Positions 25,362 through 33,829 of a stretch of DNA of 64,000 nucleotides are shown piece after piece. The number at the start of each line of letters is the position of its first letter. The stretch's first letter is position 1. Source of the DNA: Chitiniphilus shinanonensis DSM 23277. GTDB taxonomy: Bacteria; Pseudomonadota; Gammaproteobacteria; Burkholderiales; Chitinibacteraceae. The notes beneath the pieces are model-generated. The model saw only the letters and a list, made by a program, of their open reading frames with translations. It was not told the DNA's origin and did not search any database. The position numbers and the translations under genes were made by a program. Location: NCBI RefSeq assembly GCF_000374805.1, contig NZ_KB895334.1, positions 256,685 through 320,684 of the forward strand, written 5' to 3'.

Positions 25362-28300
25362 ATGGACCTCCAACAAATCGTGATCGACCTGTTCCAGGAA
25401 AAACGCATCGACAAGGGCGTCGCCTATCGCCTGCTGGCCGAATGCCGCAAGGGCGCGCCCGCCGCGCCGGCGCGGCGGTTGGTCGAGGCGAGCCTGCCCG
25501 ACGGCGACCGGACCGCCGCGCTCGCCGCCTGGATGATGTTGCTGCAATGGATCGCCGGCCGCCCCGAGCTGGCGCTCGACCATGTCGGCCCGGCCGGGGT
25601 ATGCGCGCTGCGGCTGCGCCTGGACGCGCCGTGGACGGCGGCGACGCTGCGCGCCGAGCTGGCGGCGCAACTGGCGCGCGCCGAGGCGCCGGCCGAGCCC
25701 GCGCCGTTCGCCTGGGTGGACGGCGACGCGCGCGACACCGCCGAGCGCCAGCTGCGGGTGACCGCGCGGCCGGCCGACGCCGGCTGGACGCTGACCATCG
25801 ACGCCGCGCCGGAGCTGGACGCCGCCACCCGCCCCGCGGACTGGCCCGGCACCGTGGCGCATCTGCACCGCGCGATGACGCAGGCGCCGCACCTGCCGCT
25901 GGAGGCGCTGGACCGGCTGCCGGCGCGGCATCGCCGCCTGCTGGCCGACTACAACGCCACCACGATGTACCTGCCGCCGCAACGTACGCTGCCGACGCTG
26001 CTGGCGCCGGTGATCGAGCTGGAGCACGACGCGCTGGCGGTGCAGACCAGCGGCGGCCGGCTGAACTACGCCGACTACCGAGCCCACGCCTATCGCCTGG
26101 CGCACCGGCTGCGCCGGCTGGACGTGGCGCGCAACGAGCGGGTGGCGGTGGTGCTGCGGCGCGACCGGCTGATGCCGCCGTCGCTGTACGGCGTGGTCTG
26201 TTCCGGCGGCGCCTACGTGCCGCTGGAGCCCGATCTGCCGGCCGAGCGGCTGGCCGGCATCCTGGCCGACACCGGCGCCCGGGTGGTGGTGACCGACGCC
26301 GACACCCTGCATCGCGGCGCGCTGCCGCTGGCCGGCTCCGGCGTGAAGCACCTGGTCTGCGTCGACCGCTGGCCGCGCCGCCACTACCAGGGCGTGCCGG
26401 TGGCCGACGCCGACGCGCTGGCCACCGAACCGACCAGCGCGCCGCGCCCGGTCAACCGGCCGGACGACCTGTGCTACGTGATCTATACCTCCGGCTCCAC
26501 CGGCAAGCCCAAGGGCGTGACGATCAGCCATCTGAACATCGTCAACACGCTGATCGGCGTGAACAACGTGTTCAACGTGGGCGGCGACGACCGCATCCTG
26601 TGCTTTTCGTCCTACGGCTTCGACCTGTCGGTGTGGGACCTCTTCGGCGCGGCGCTGGCCGGCGCCTGCGTGTTCGTGCCGACCAAGGCCGAGACGCGCG
26701 ATCCGGCGGCGCTGCTCGACATCGTGCGCCGCCACGGCATCACCATCTGGGATTCGGTGCCCACCGGCATGAGCCAGCTGCTGCTGCCGCTGGCCGAGCG
26801 CACGGTCGAGCCGGTGCCGACGCTGCGGCTGGCGATGCTCAGCGGCGAGTTCATCCCGCTGGCGCTGCCGGCGCAGATCCGCCGCGTGTTCCCCGACTGC
26901 CGCGTGGTCAGCCTGGGCGGCGCCACCGAGGGCACGGTGTGGTCGATCTACCACCCGCTCGACCAGATCGACCCGCGCTGGCAACGCATCCCCTACGGCC
27001 GGCCGCTGCCCAACCAGCGTTTCCACGTGCTGGACGACGCGCTGCGCCCGTGCGCGGTGGGCGAGAAGGGCATGCTCTACATCGGCGGGCTGGGCGTGGG
27101 GCAGGGCTATTTCAACGACGCCGAGCGTAGCGGCCGCGCCTTCATCCCCGCACCCTGGCCCAACGAACCGGGCGGGCGCATCTATCGCACCGGCGACCTG
27201 GGCTGGATGCGCGCCGACGGCCTGATCGAGATCGCCGGCCGCGCCGACCAGCAGGTGAAGATCCGCGGCTTCCGTGTCGAGCTGGGCGAGGTGGAAAGCC
27301 AGCTCAACCAGCTGGCGGGCATCGACCAGGCGGCGGTGGTGGTGCGCGAGGAGGACGGCACGCCGCCGCGCCTGGTGGCGTTCTACGTCAGCCGCCAGGG
27401 CGAGCTGGCCGCCGACACGCTGCGGCGCGGGCTGGCCGAGCGCCTGCCCGATTACATGATCCCCGCCCAGTTCGTGCACCTGGCCGATCCGCCGGTGGGC
27501 GCCACCGGCAAGCTGGACCGCAAGGCGCTGGCCGCGCTGCGGCCGGAGCGCGAAGGCATGGGGCTGGCCTACGTGGCGCCCCAGGGCGAGACCGAACAGC
27601 GGCTGGCCGCCGAGCTGGCGCGCATCCTGCGGCTGGAGCGGGTGGGCGTGGACGACGATTTCTTCCTCAGCGGCGGCGATTCGCTGCTGGCGCTGCAATA
27701 CCTGTCGGTGCTGGGCCAGCTCGGCTACGCCGCCAGCCCGCTCGACCTGCAACGCGGCCGCACCATCCGTGGCGTGCTGGCGCGGGTGCGCCGGCTGGAC
27801 CGGATCGACGACGCGGCCGGCGACGCGCCGGTGGCGCCGGGGCCGATGGGCCGCAAGTTCTTCGAGCGCCTGCCGCTGTGCGACCGCCAGCACTGGAACC
27901 AGTCCATCGTGATCCGCTTCGATCACCTGCCGCCGCCGGAGCGGCTGCGCCACGCGCTGGCGCGGGTGCTGGATCACCACCCGCTGCTGCGCGCCCGCTG
28001 GACGGGCGACGGCCTGGTGGCCGGCCCGCGCGACGCGGCCGATCCGCTGCCGCTGGTCGATCTGTCGCGGCTGACGCCGTGGCGGCGTGGCGCCGCCTGG
28101 CGCGCCGAGGTCGAGGCGCTGCAACGCGCGGTGCGCTACGACGACGGCCGGCCGTGTCGCGCCGTGCTGGTCCGGCTGGGCGAGCGCGACGTGCGCCTGC
28201 TGTGGGTGGCGCATCACCTGGTGGTGGACGCGCACTGCTGGCGCGTGATGATCGAGGACCTGGTCGCCGCGTTCCGCGACCCGGATGCCGGCCTGCTGCG

Positions 28301-29126
28301 CGCCACGCCGTACGCGGCGCACGTCGCCCACGTGGCGGACGCCGTCGGCCCGGCCTGCGCCGCGCTGGCCGAGACGCGGCCGCTGACGCCGCTGGCGCTG
28401 CCGGGCGGCCACCGGCCGCCCGCGCCGGGCCGCGAGCGCGACGCCGCGCTGGCGACGCTGGCGCTGTCGCCGGCCGAGACCGCGCGGTTGAGCGCCAGCC
28501 TGCGCCGCGATGGCGCGCCGGCCCTGCACCTGGTGCTGCTGGCCGCGCTGTCGGCGGCGCTGAAGGACTGGACCGGCGAAGGTGAGGTGCGCTTCGACGT
28601 GGTGTCCAACGGCCGCGACGCCGATCCGGCGCTCGACCTGTCGCGCACCGTCGGCTGGTTCGCCACCCACAACCCCTACGCGGCCAGCGTGCCGGAAGGC
28701 GCCGACGCGCTGCTGGCCGCCACCGCCGACGCCTGGCAGGCGCACCGCGCGCAGGCGCGCCACTTCGTCGCCGCCTGCAACGCCGCGCACGGCCGGGCGG
28801 GGCATCCGTTCGCCGACTATCGCGATCAAACGCTGCTTTACAACTACCTCGGCGTGTTCGACAGCCTGGATCTGCCCGAAGGCTGGCAGGTGCTGGGCAG
28901 CGCCGGCCAGGACCGCGGCCCGGACAACCCGCGCACCCACGCGCTGGAACTGGACGCGCTGGTGGCCGGCGGCCAGTTGCGCCTGGGGCTGCGCCACGAC
29001 CGCGCGCAACTCCCGCGCCGTCAGGCTCGCCGGCTGCTGGCGCGGTTCCGTGGCCGGCTGCTGGCGCTGACCTGGCACTTTGAAACGCTTGCTTCCACCT
29101 CCCCCGCGAGCGTGTCGGCCGCTTGA
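25362..29126 (+). CDS. NRPS 2: A-T-E with N-terminal C-lobe-like remnant
   Basis: A 1,254-residue synthetase. The first 25 residues (MDLQQIVIDLFQEKRID) may be a docking element. Residues about 35-190 look like a shrunken C-terminal lobe of a C domain, ending in the C-A linker LLADYNATTMYLPP. The A domain follows (YTSGSTGKPKG at about 376; SLGGATEGTVWSIY; YRTGDLGWMRADG; GKLDRK), then T (FFLSGGDSLLALQ, about 767-779), then a domain with epimerase hallmarks (HWNQS, HHLVVDAHCW, VGWFATHNPY, LLYNYLGVFD). The by-eye code DLWDMSLVWK resembles the cysteine code DLYNMSLIWK. C2 of NRPS 1 should serve this module. No TE, R or terminal C domain follows. Confidence 0.9.
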   Translation: MDLQQIVIDLFQEKRIDKGVAYRLLAECRKGAPAAPARRLVEASLPDGDRTAALAAWMMLLQWIAGRPELALDHVGPAGVCALRLRLDAPWTAATLRAELAAQLARAEAPAEPAPFAWVDGDARDTAERQLRVTARPADAGWTLTIDAAPELDAATRPADWPGTVAHLHRAMTQAPHLPLEALDRLPARHRRLLADYNATTMYLPPQRTLPTLLAPVIELEHDALAVQTSGGRLNYADYRAHAYRLAHRLRRLDVARNERVAVVLRRDRLMPPSLYGVVCSGGAYVPLEPDLPAERLAGILADTGARVVVTDADTLHRGALPLAGSGVKHLVCVDRWPRRHYQGVPVADADALATEPTSAPRPVNRPDDLCYVIYTSGSTGKPKGVTISHLNIVNTLIGVNNVFNVGGDDRILCFSSYGFDLSVWDLFGAALAGACVFVPTKAETRDPAALLDIVRRHGITIWDSVPTGMSQLLLPLAERTVEPVPTLRLAMLSGEFIPLALPAQIRRVFPDCRVVSLGGATEGTVWSIYHPLDQIDPRWQRIPYGRPLPNQRFHVLDDALRPCAVGEKGMLYIGGLGVGQGYFNDAERSGRAFIPAPWPNEPGGRIYRTGDLGWMRADGLIEIAGRADQQVKIRGFRVELGEVESQLNQLAGIDQAAVVVREEDGTPPRLVAFYVSRQGELAADTLRRGLAERLPDYMIPAQFVHLADPPVGATGKLDRKALAALRPEREGMGLAYVAPQGETEQRLAAELARILRLERVGVDDDFFLSGGDSLLALQYLSVLGQLGYAASPLDLQRGRTIRGVLARVRRLDRIDDAAGDAPVAPGPMGRKFFERLPLCDRQHWNQSIVIRFDHLPPPERLRHALARVLDHHPLLRARWTGDGLVAGPRDAADPLPLVDLSRLTPWRRGAAWRAEVEALQRAVRYDDGRPCRAVLVRLGERDVRLLWVAHHLVVDAHCWRVMIEDLVAAFRDPDAGLLRATPYAAHVAHVADAVGPACAALAETRPLTPLALPGGHRPPAPGRERDAALATLALSPAETARLSASLRRDGAPALHLVLLAALSAALKDWTGEGEVRFDVVSNGRDADPALDLSRTVGWFATHNPYAASVPEGADALLAATADAWQAHRAQARHFVAACNAAHGRAGHPFADYRDQTLLYNYLGVFDSLDLPEGWQVLGSAGQDRGPDNPRTHALELDALVAGGQLRLGLRHDRAQLPRRQARRLLARFRGRLLALTWHFETLASTSPASVSAA

Positions 29127-29158
29127 CGGCCGCGCCTCGCCAACCGAAGGAAACCCAG

Positions 29159-29944
29159 ATGAACCGAACCAACGAAACACGCCAGCCCCCGGTGGGCCAG
29201 GCGGAGCCGCGTGCGGGCAGTTCGCGCCCGGCGGTGATCGTGCACGGGGTGCACAAGGCTTACCGCAGCGGCACGCTGGATACGCCGGTGCTGCGCGGCG
29301 TCGACCTGTCGATCGAGACCGACCAGCTCTCGGTGCTGAGCGGGCCGTCCGGCAGCGGCAAGACCACGCTGCTCAACCTGATCGGCTGCATCGACCGTCC
29401 CGACCGGGGCGACCTGACGGTGCTCGGCCAGCAGGTGGGCCGGCTGAACGACGACCAGCTCAGCGATTTCCGCCGCGACCACATCGGCTTCGTGTTCCAG
29501 AACTTCAACCTGCTGCCGGTGCTGACCGCCTACGAGAACGTCGAGTACCCGCTGTTGCTGGCGCGCGTGCCGGCCGACGAGCGCAAGCGCCGGGTGAAGG
29601 CCGCGCTGGACCAGGTGGGGCTGGCGGCGCAGATGCGCCACTACCCGGCGCAGCTCAGCGGCGGCCAGCGCCAGCGCGTGGCCATCGCCCGCGCCTTCGT
29701 CAAGGCGCCGGCGCTGATCCTGGCCGACGAGCCCACCGCCAATCTCGATTCGGAAAACGGCGCCGCCATCGTGGCGCTGATGCGCGCGCTGCAACGCCAG
29801 CACAACGTGGCGTTCGTCATCTCGTCGCACGACCCACAGCTGAAGGCGCATGCCGACCGGGTCTATCCGATCCGCGACGGCCGGCTGCTGCCGCCCGAAA
29901 CGGCCCCTGTCCGCGCTGAAACCGCGGCGCCCAGCCTCGTTTGA
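29159..29944 (+). CDS. ABC exporter ATPase (MacB/LolD-like)
   Basis: A 261-residue ATPase. Walker A is GPSGSGKTT, the signature is LSGGQRQR, Walker B is LILADEPTANLDS, and the switch His is in SSHDP. The Q-loop segment FVFQNFNLLPVLTAYENV is typical of the LolD/MacB class, which works with FtsX-like permeases to move lipids, lipoproteins or peptides from the inner-membrane outer leaflet. The ATG at 29159 follows GAAGGAAAC and starts 32 bp after the NRPS. It forms one transport module with the next two genes, likely exporting the island product. Confidence 0.93.
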   Translation: MNRTNETRQPPVGQAEPRAGSSRPAVIVHGVHKAYRSGTLDTPVLRGVDLSIETDQLSVLSGPSGSGKTTLLNLIGCIDRPDRGDLTVLGQQVGRLNDDQLSDFRRDHIGFVFQNFNLLPVLTAYENVEYPLLLARVPADERKRRVKAALDQVGLAAQMRHYPAQLSGGQRQRVAIARAFVKAPALILADEPTANLDSENGAAIVALMRALQRQHNVAFVISSHDPQLKAHADRVYPIRDGRLLPPETAPVRAETAAPSLV

Positions 29945-29949
29945 CTGGC

Positions 29950-30060
29950 GCCACCAACAAAACCCTCCTGGCCGCGTCGCGCTCACTTGCCGTACGCGCC
30001 TTGTACTGTCTGCGTTTCGCGCTTCTTGCCAGGACCGCGTCGCTGGATTTTGTTGGTGGC
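29950..30060. repeat. 111-bp element bounded by 13-bp inverted repeats
   Basis: GCCACCAACAAAA (29950-29962) and TTTTGTTGGTGGC (30048-30060) are perfect inverted repeats around an 85-bp centre. It fills most of the 149-bp gap between ATPase and permease genes that would normally be nearly contiguous. It could fold into a long hairpin and dampen read-through, or be a small mobile repeat; no coding content. Confidence 0.75.
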
Positions 30061-30093
30061 TTGGCTTCAATTCCCTTGAAGGAATCCACCACC

Positions 30094-31494
30094 ATGTTCT
30101 CCCTGAATTCGCTGGCGCTGCCGCTGCGCAATGTGATGCGCAACCGGCGCCGCACCCTCGTCACCCTGATCACGCTGATCGTCGGCGAGATCGCGCTGCT
30201 GATCTTCGGCGGCTACGCCAACGCCGTGGTCGACGGCATGCAGACCGGCATCGTGCAGCAGATCGGCCATCTGCAACTGCAGCGCAAGAACTACTTCCTG
30301 CTCGGCACCGGCTCGCCGGTGGACTACGGCATCGCCGACTACCGCCAGGTGATGACCGAGGTCGAGCGCGATCCGGTGCTCAAGCCGCTGGTCCAGGTGG
30401 TGACGCCGCTGCTGCAACTGCAAGGCATCGCCGGGGACTTCAACCGCGGGGTGTCGCGCACGGTGGCCGGCTACGGTTACGTGGCGGGCGACCAGAACCG
30501 CATGCGCGAGTGGAACGAATACCGCTTCCCGATCGAGCCGAAGAAGATCGCGCTGCCCGAAGGCCAGTCCGACGCAGTGTCGCTGGGCATCGGCGTGGCG
30601 CGCACGCTGCGGCTGTGCGACGCGCTGGCCGTGCCCAACTGTCCCAAGGGCGAGCCGACGGCCCGGTCGTCGGGCGGCGCGGCGATGCCGGACGACCTGG
30701 GCGCGCTGAGCGAGGCCGAGGCGGCCGGCGCGCGCCCGGCGGCCGACGGCAAGCCGCGCCTGGACGTGCTGGCGGCCACCGCCAACGGCGCGCCCAACGT
30801 GATCAATGCGCGGGTGGCGGCGGCGGAAAGCCTGGGGGTGAAGGAGATCGACGACAGCTACATGGCGATGCCGCTGGAGATGGCGCAGCAACTGGTCTAC
30901 GGCCGCGACAGGCCGCAGGTGACTTCGGTGGTGCTGCAACTGCGCAGCACGGCCGACATCGATACGGCGCGCGCGCGGCTGGAGGCGCTGATCAAGGCCA
31001 GGGGCTGGGATCTGGAGGTGCTGGACTACCGCACGCTGTTCCCGGCCTACGACCAGACCCGCGCGCTGTTCGCGTCCATCTTCGGCTTCATCCTGCTGCT
31101 GATCGGCACCATCGTGCTGTTCAGCGTGGCCAACACCATGAGCACGGTGGTGATGGAACGCACGGTGGAGATCGGCACCCTGCGCTCGATGGGCGTGCGG
31201 CGCGGCGGCATCGCGCGGCAGTTCCTCGGCGAGGGCCTGATCATCGGCGCGCTGGGCACGGTGCTGGGCTGCGGCCTGGCGGTGCTGTGCGCGCTGGCGA
31301 TCAACTCGGCCGGCTTCACCTGGACCCCGCCCAACTCGATCGAGAAGATCCCGCTGGTGGTGCACATGTTCAACACCCCGGACCTGATCGTCGGCTCGGT
31401 GGTGGCGCTGCTGCTGCTGGCGGCGATCTCCAGCCTGCTGCCGGCGTACCGCGCCGCTCGCATCCCCGTCGTGGAGGCTTTGCGTCATGTTTGA
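30094..31494 (+). CDS. FtsX-family ABC permease (MacB/LolC-like)
   Basis: A 466-residue permease with one N-terminal membrane segment (TLVTLITLIVGEIALLIFGG), a large periplasmic domain of about 290 residues, and three C-terminal segments in the FtsX domain (IFGFILLLIGTIVLFSVANT onward). The signature after TM2, MERTVEIGTLRSMGVRRGGI, is characteristic of MacB/LolCE proteins. It partners the ATPase at 29159. The ATG at 30094 follows GAAGGAATCC. Transport of the acylated peptide is the natural inference. Confidence 0.92.
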   Translation: MFSLNSLALPLRNVMRNRRRTLVTLITLIVGEIALLIFGGYANAVVDGMQTGIVQQIGHLQLQRKNYFLLGTGSPVDYGIADYRQVMTEVERDPVLKPLVQVVTPLLQLQGIAGDFNRGVSRTVAGYGYVAGDQNRMREWNEYRFPIEPKKIALPEGQSDAVSLGIGVARTLRLCDALAVPNCPKGEPTARSSGGAAMPDDLGALSEAEAAGARPAADGKPRLDVLAATANGAPNVINARVAAAESLGVKEIDDSYMAMPLEMAQQLVYGRDRPQVTSVVLQLRSTADIDTARARLEALIKARGWDLEVLDYRTLFPAYDQTRALFASIFGFILLLIGTIVLFSVANTMSTVVMERTVEIGTLRSMGVRRGGIARQFLGEGLIIGALGTVLGCGLAVLCALAINSAGFTWTPPNSIEKIPLVVHMFNTPDLIVGSVVALLLLAAISSLLPAYRAARIPVVEALRHV

Positions 31495-31633
31495 GGGCCT
31501 GATGAAGCGTTTCGGCACGGCGCGGCCGTGCCCGGCGGCGGGTTTCCTGCCGGATCGGGGGGCGCGCGGCCGCTGCCCGTCTCCTCATTCCCACGACCGC
31601 GTGGGCGCCTCACAGCGCCCGAAGGAGTTATCC

Positions 31634-32413
31634 GTGTCCATTGTTCGTTCGATGCGATCCATTGCCGTTGCGTTGCTGGCCGCCAACGCGTTGCCCGCCT
31701 TTGCCAACGTCAAGGTGGAGCAGATCCTGGCGGCGTCGGATGCGATCCGCAATCCGGCCGTGCCGTTCACCATCAACATCCAGCTCACCGAGTACCGCAA
31801 CCGCCAGGTGGAGCAGGAGGGCTACCTTTCCACCTACGCCAAGATGAACCCGGATCGCGGCCAGTTCGACACGTTGGTGCGCATCGTCCAGCCGGCCCGC
31901 GACAACGGGAAGATGATGCTGAAGAACGGCAACGAGATCTGGTTCTACGACCCGGCGACCAAGGCCGGCATGCGCATCTCGCCGCAGCAGCGGCTGCTGG
32001 GCCAGGCATCCAACGGCGACGTGGCGACGGTGAACCTGGCGCGCGATTACGCGGCGACGCTGGCTGGCGAGGAGACCGTCAGCGACGGCGATCGCAAGCC
32101 GCGCAACTGCCTGCGGCTGCGGTTGACCGCCAACAACCCGTCGGTGTCATACCACGCCATCGACTACTGGGTGGAGCAGGGCAGCAACCGGCCGGTGAAG
32201 GCGGCGTTCTTCGCCGAATCGGGCCGCCTGCTCAAGACCGCGTACTACCGGCGCTATGAAAGCCAGCTCGGCCAGGAGCGCCCGACCGAGACGGTGATCA
32301 TCGATGGCGTCGATCCGCAGCGCGTGACGGTGATGCGCTACCTGAACTACCGCGCCCGCGACATTCCCGATGCCTGGCTGGAGCGCAGCGGCCTGGCCCA
32401 GGTGAAGGACTGA
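31634..32413 (+). CDS. LolA-like periplasmic outer-membrane lipoprotein-sorting protein
   Basis: A 259-residue exported protein; signal peptide MRSIAVALLAANALPAFA. The body is a LolA/LolB-like half-barrel family usually annotated as outer membrane lipoprotein-sorting protein (LNGNEIWFYDP-type core, here LKNGNEIWFYDPATKAG, and PVKAAFFAESGRLLKTAYY). Members are often encoded next to FtsX-type permeases and may carry hydrophobic cargo across the periplasm. The GTG start at 31634 was chosen because AAGGAG lies 7 nt upstream. Together with the outer-membrane protein at 4294, an envelope-spanning export route is plausible. Confidence 0.82.
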   Translation: MSIVRSMRSIAVALLAANALPAFANVKVEQILAASDAIRNPAVPFTINIQLTEYRNRQVEQEGYLSTYAKMNPDRGQFDTLVRIVQPARDNGKMMLKNGNEIWFYDPATKAGMRISPQQRLLGQASNGDVATVNLARDYAATLAGEETVSDGDRKPRNCLRLRLTANNPSVSYHAIDYWVEQGSNRPVKAAFFAESGRLLKTAYYRRYESQLGQERPTETVIIDGVDPQRVTVMRYLNYRARDIPDAWLERSGLAQVKD

Positions 32414-32535
32414 CCCGCCGCCGGCCTGGCCACCGCGCCGGCCCGGACCACGGCTTGACCACAACGAAACAATCGGCCTGCTGGCCGCCTGTACGGCGGC
32501 CCGCGCGGCCCCACCCTTGCCCAAAGGAACCCAAC

Positions 32536-33819
32536 ATGGACGCCAATTCCTTCATCGAATTCCTCAACAAGCCGTTCCGCGAACGCCTCGCCAGCCATTA
32601 CGCCTTCTACCAGGCCGAGCTGGAGAAAGGCTTCATGACCGGCCGCATGGGCGACGCCCCGGTCGACCGCCGCATGGCCTACAAGGACCTGTTCAGCGAC
32701 ACCTTCCACGAGGTGCTGGTGTTCGGCTCCAACAGCTATCTCAACCTGTCCACCCACCCGCAGGTGCAGGACGCGGTGTGCGCCGCGGTGCGCCAGTACG
32801 GCACCGGCACCGGCGGCTCGCCCGCGTTTTCCGGCTACACCCGCCAGCACCGCGACCTGGAACAACGCCTGGCGCGGCTGGGCGGCCACGAGGACGCGCT
32901 GCTGCTGCCGTCCGGCTACATGGCCAACCTGTGCTGGGTGAACGGGCTGATGACGCGGCAGGACATCCTGCTCTACGACAAGCACAGTCACGCCAGCGTG
33001 ATCAACGCCATCAAGATGACCGGCGTGCAGTTCTTCCCCTACGACCCCGACAACCTGCCGGCGCTGGAACGGCTGATCGACGAACTGCGCGCGCGGCCGG
33101 GCTGCCCGCAACTGTTCGCCACGGTGGAAGGCGTGCGTTCCACCGATGGCAGCGTGATCCAGCTGCGCACCCTGCTCGACCTGTGCAAGCGCAACGACAT
33201 CTTCGTGATCCTGGACGACGCCCACGGCATGGGCGTGCTGGGCGAGCGCGGCTGGGGCACGCTGGAACACCTGGACCTGCTGGGCCAGGTGGACATGCGC
33301 ATGTCCACGTGCAGCAAGGCGCTGGGCGCGCAGGGCGCCTGGGTGTCGGGCAGCCGCGAGGCCATCTTCTACCTGCGTTCCTACGCCAAGCCCTATGTGT
33401 TCACCACCGCGCTGGCGCAGACCACCGTCGCCACCATCGATGCCGCGCTCGATGTGCTGGAGGCCGAGCCGGAGCGCCGCCACGCGCTGCACGCCAACCG
33501 CCGCTACCTCACCGCGCAGCTGCGTGCCGCCGGCTTCGAGGTCGGCGATTCCGAGAGCGGCATCGTGCCGGTCTACCTGCCCGACGGCGTGGCGGGGCGC
33601 TTCAATCGCCGGCTGTACGAGCGCGGCCTGTTCGTCAACGTGATGGAGTACCCGATGGTGGCGCCGGGCGCCGAGCGCCTGCGCTTCTCGCTGATGGCGC
33701 GGCACACCCACGACGACATCGACCGCGCGGTGGCCATCGTGGTCGAGACCGCGCACGAGTTCGGGCTGCTGGCACGGCAGGTCGGCGCGCCGGTCCGGGC
33801 CGAAGCCGCGTTTGCCTGA
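32536..33819 (+). CDS. Alpha-oxoamine synthase (PLP-dependent)
   Basis: A 427-residue fold-type I PLP enzyme of the AONS/KBL/ALAS/SPT family, which condenses an acyl thioester with an amino acid and releases CO2 to give an alpha-aminoketone. Visible motifs are NSYLNLSTHPQV, GTGTGGSPAFSGYTRQH, LPSGYMANL, DKHSHASV, the cofactor Asp in ILDDAHGMGVLGERG, and the PLP lysine in STCSKALGAQG. Its length fits single-chain AONS-type enzymes. Substrates cannot be read from sequence. It might work on the PKS chain, or off-load the NRPS thioester, which would explain the missing terminal TE. CAAAGGAAC precedes the ATG. Confidence 0.9.
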   Translation: MDANSFIEFLNKPFRERLASHYAFYQAELEKGFMTGRMGDAPVDRRMAYKDLFSDTFHEVLVFGSNSYLNLSTHPQVQDAVCAAVRQYGTGTGGSPAFSGYTRQHRDLEQRLARLGGHEDALLLPSGYMANLCWVNGLMTRQDILLYDKHSHASVINAIKMTGVQFFPYDPDNLPALERLIDELRARPGCPQLFATVEGVRSTDGSVIQLRTLLDLCKRNDIFVILDDAHGMGVLGERGWGTLEHLDLLGQVDMRMSTCSKALGAQGAWVSGSREAIFYLRSYAKPYVFTTALAQTTVATIDAALDVLEAEPERRHALHANRRYLTAQLRAAGFEVGDSESGIVPVYLPDGVAGRFNRRLYERGLFVNVMEYPMVAPGAERLRFSLMARHTHDDIDRAVAIVVETAHEFGLLARQVGAPVRAEAAFA

Positions 33820-33829
33820 GGAGACGCGC

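Noticed and set aside
25842-29100. Terminal condensation domain at the end of NRPS 2
   Set aside because: The motifs HWNQS, HHLVVDAHCW, VGWFATHNPY and LLYNYLGVFD fit an epimerisation domain better; the Gly after Asp in HHxxxDG is missing.
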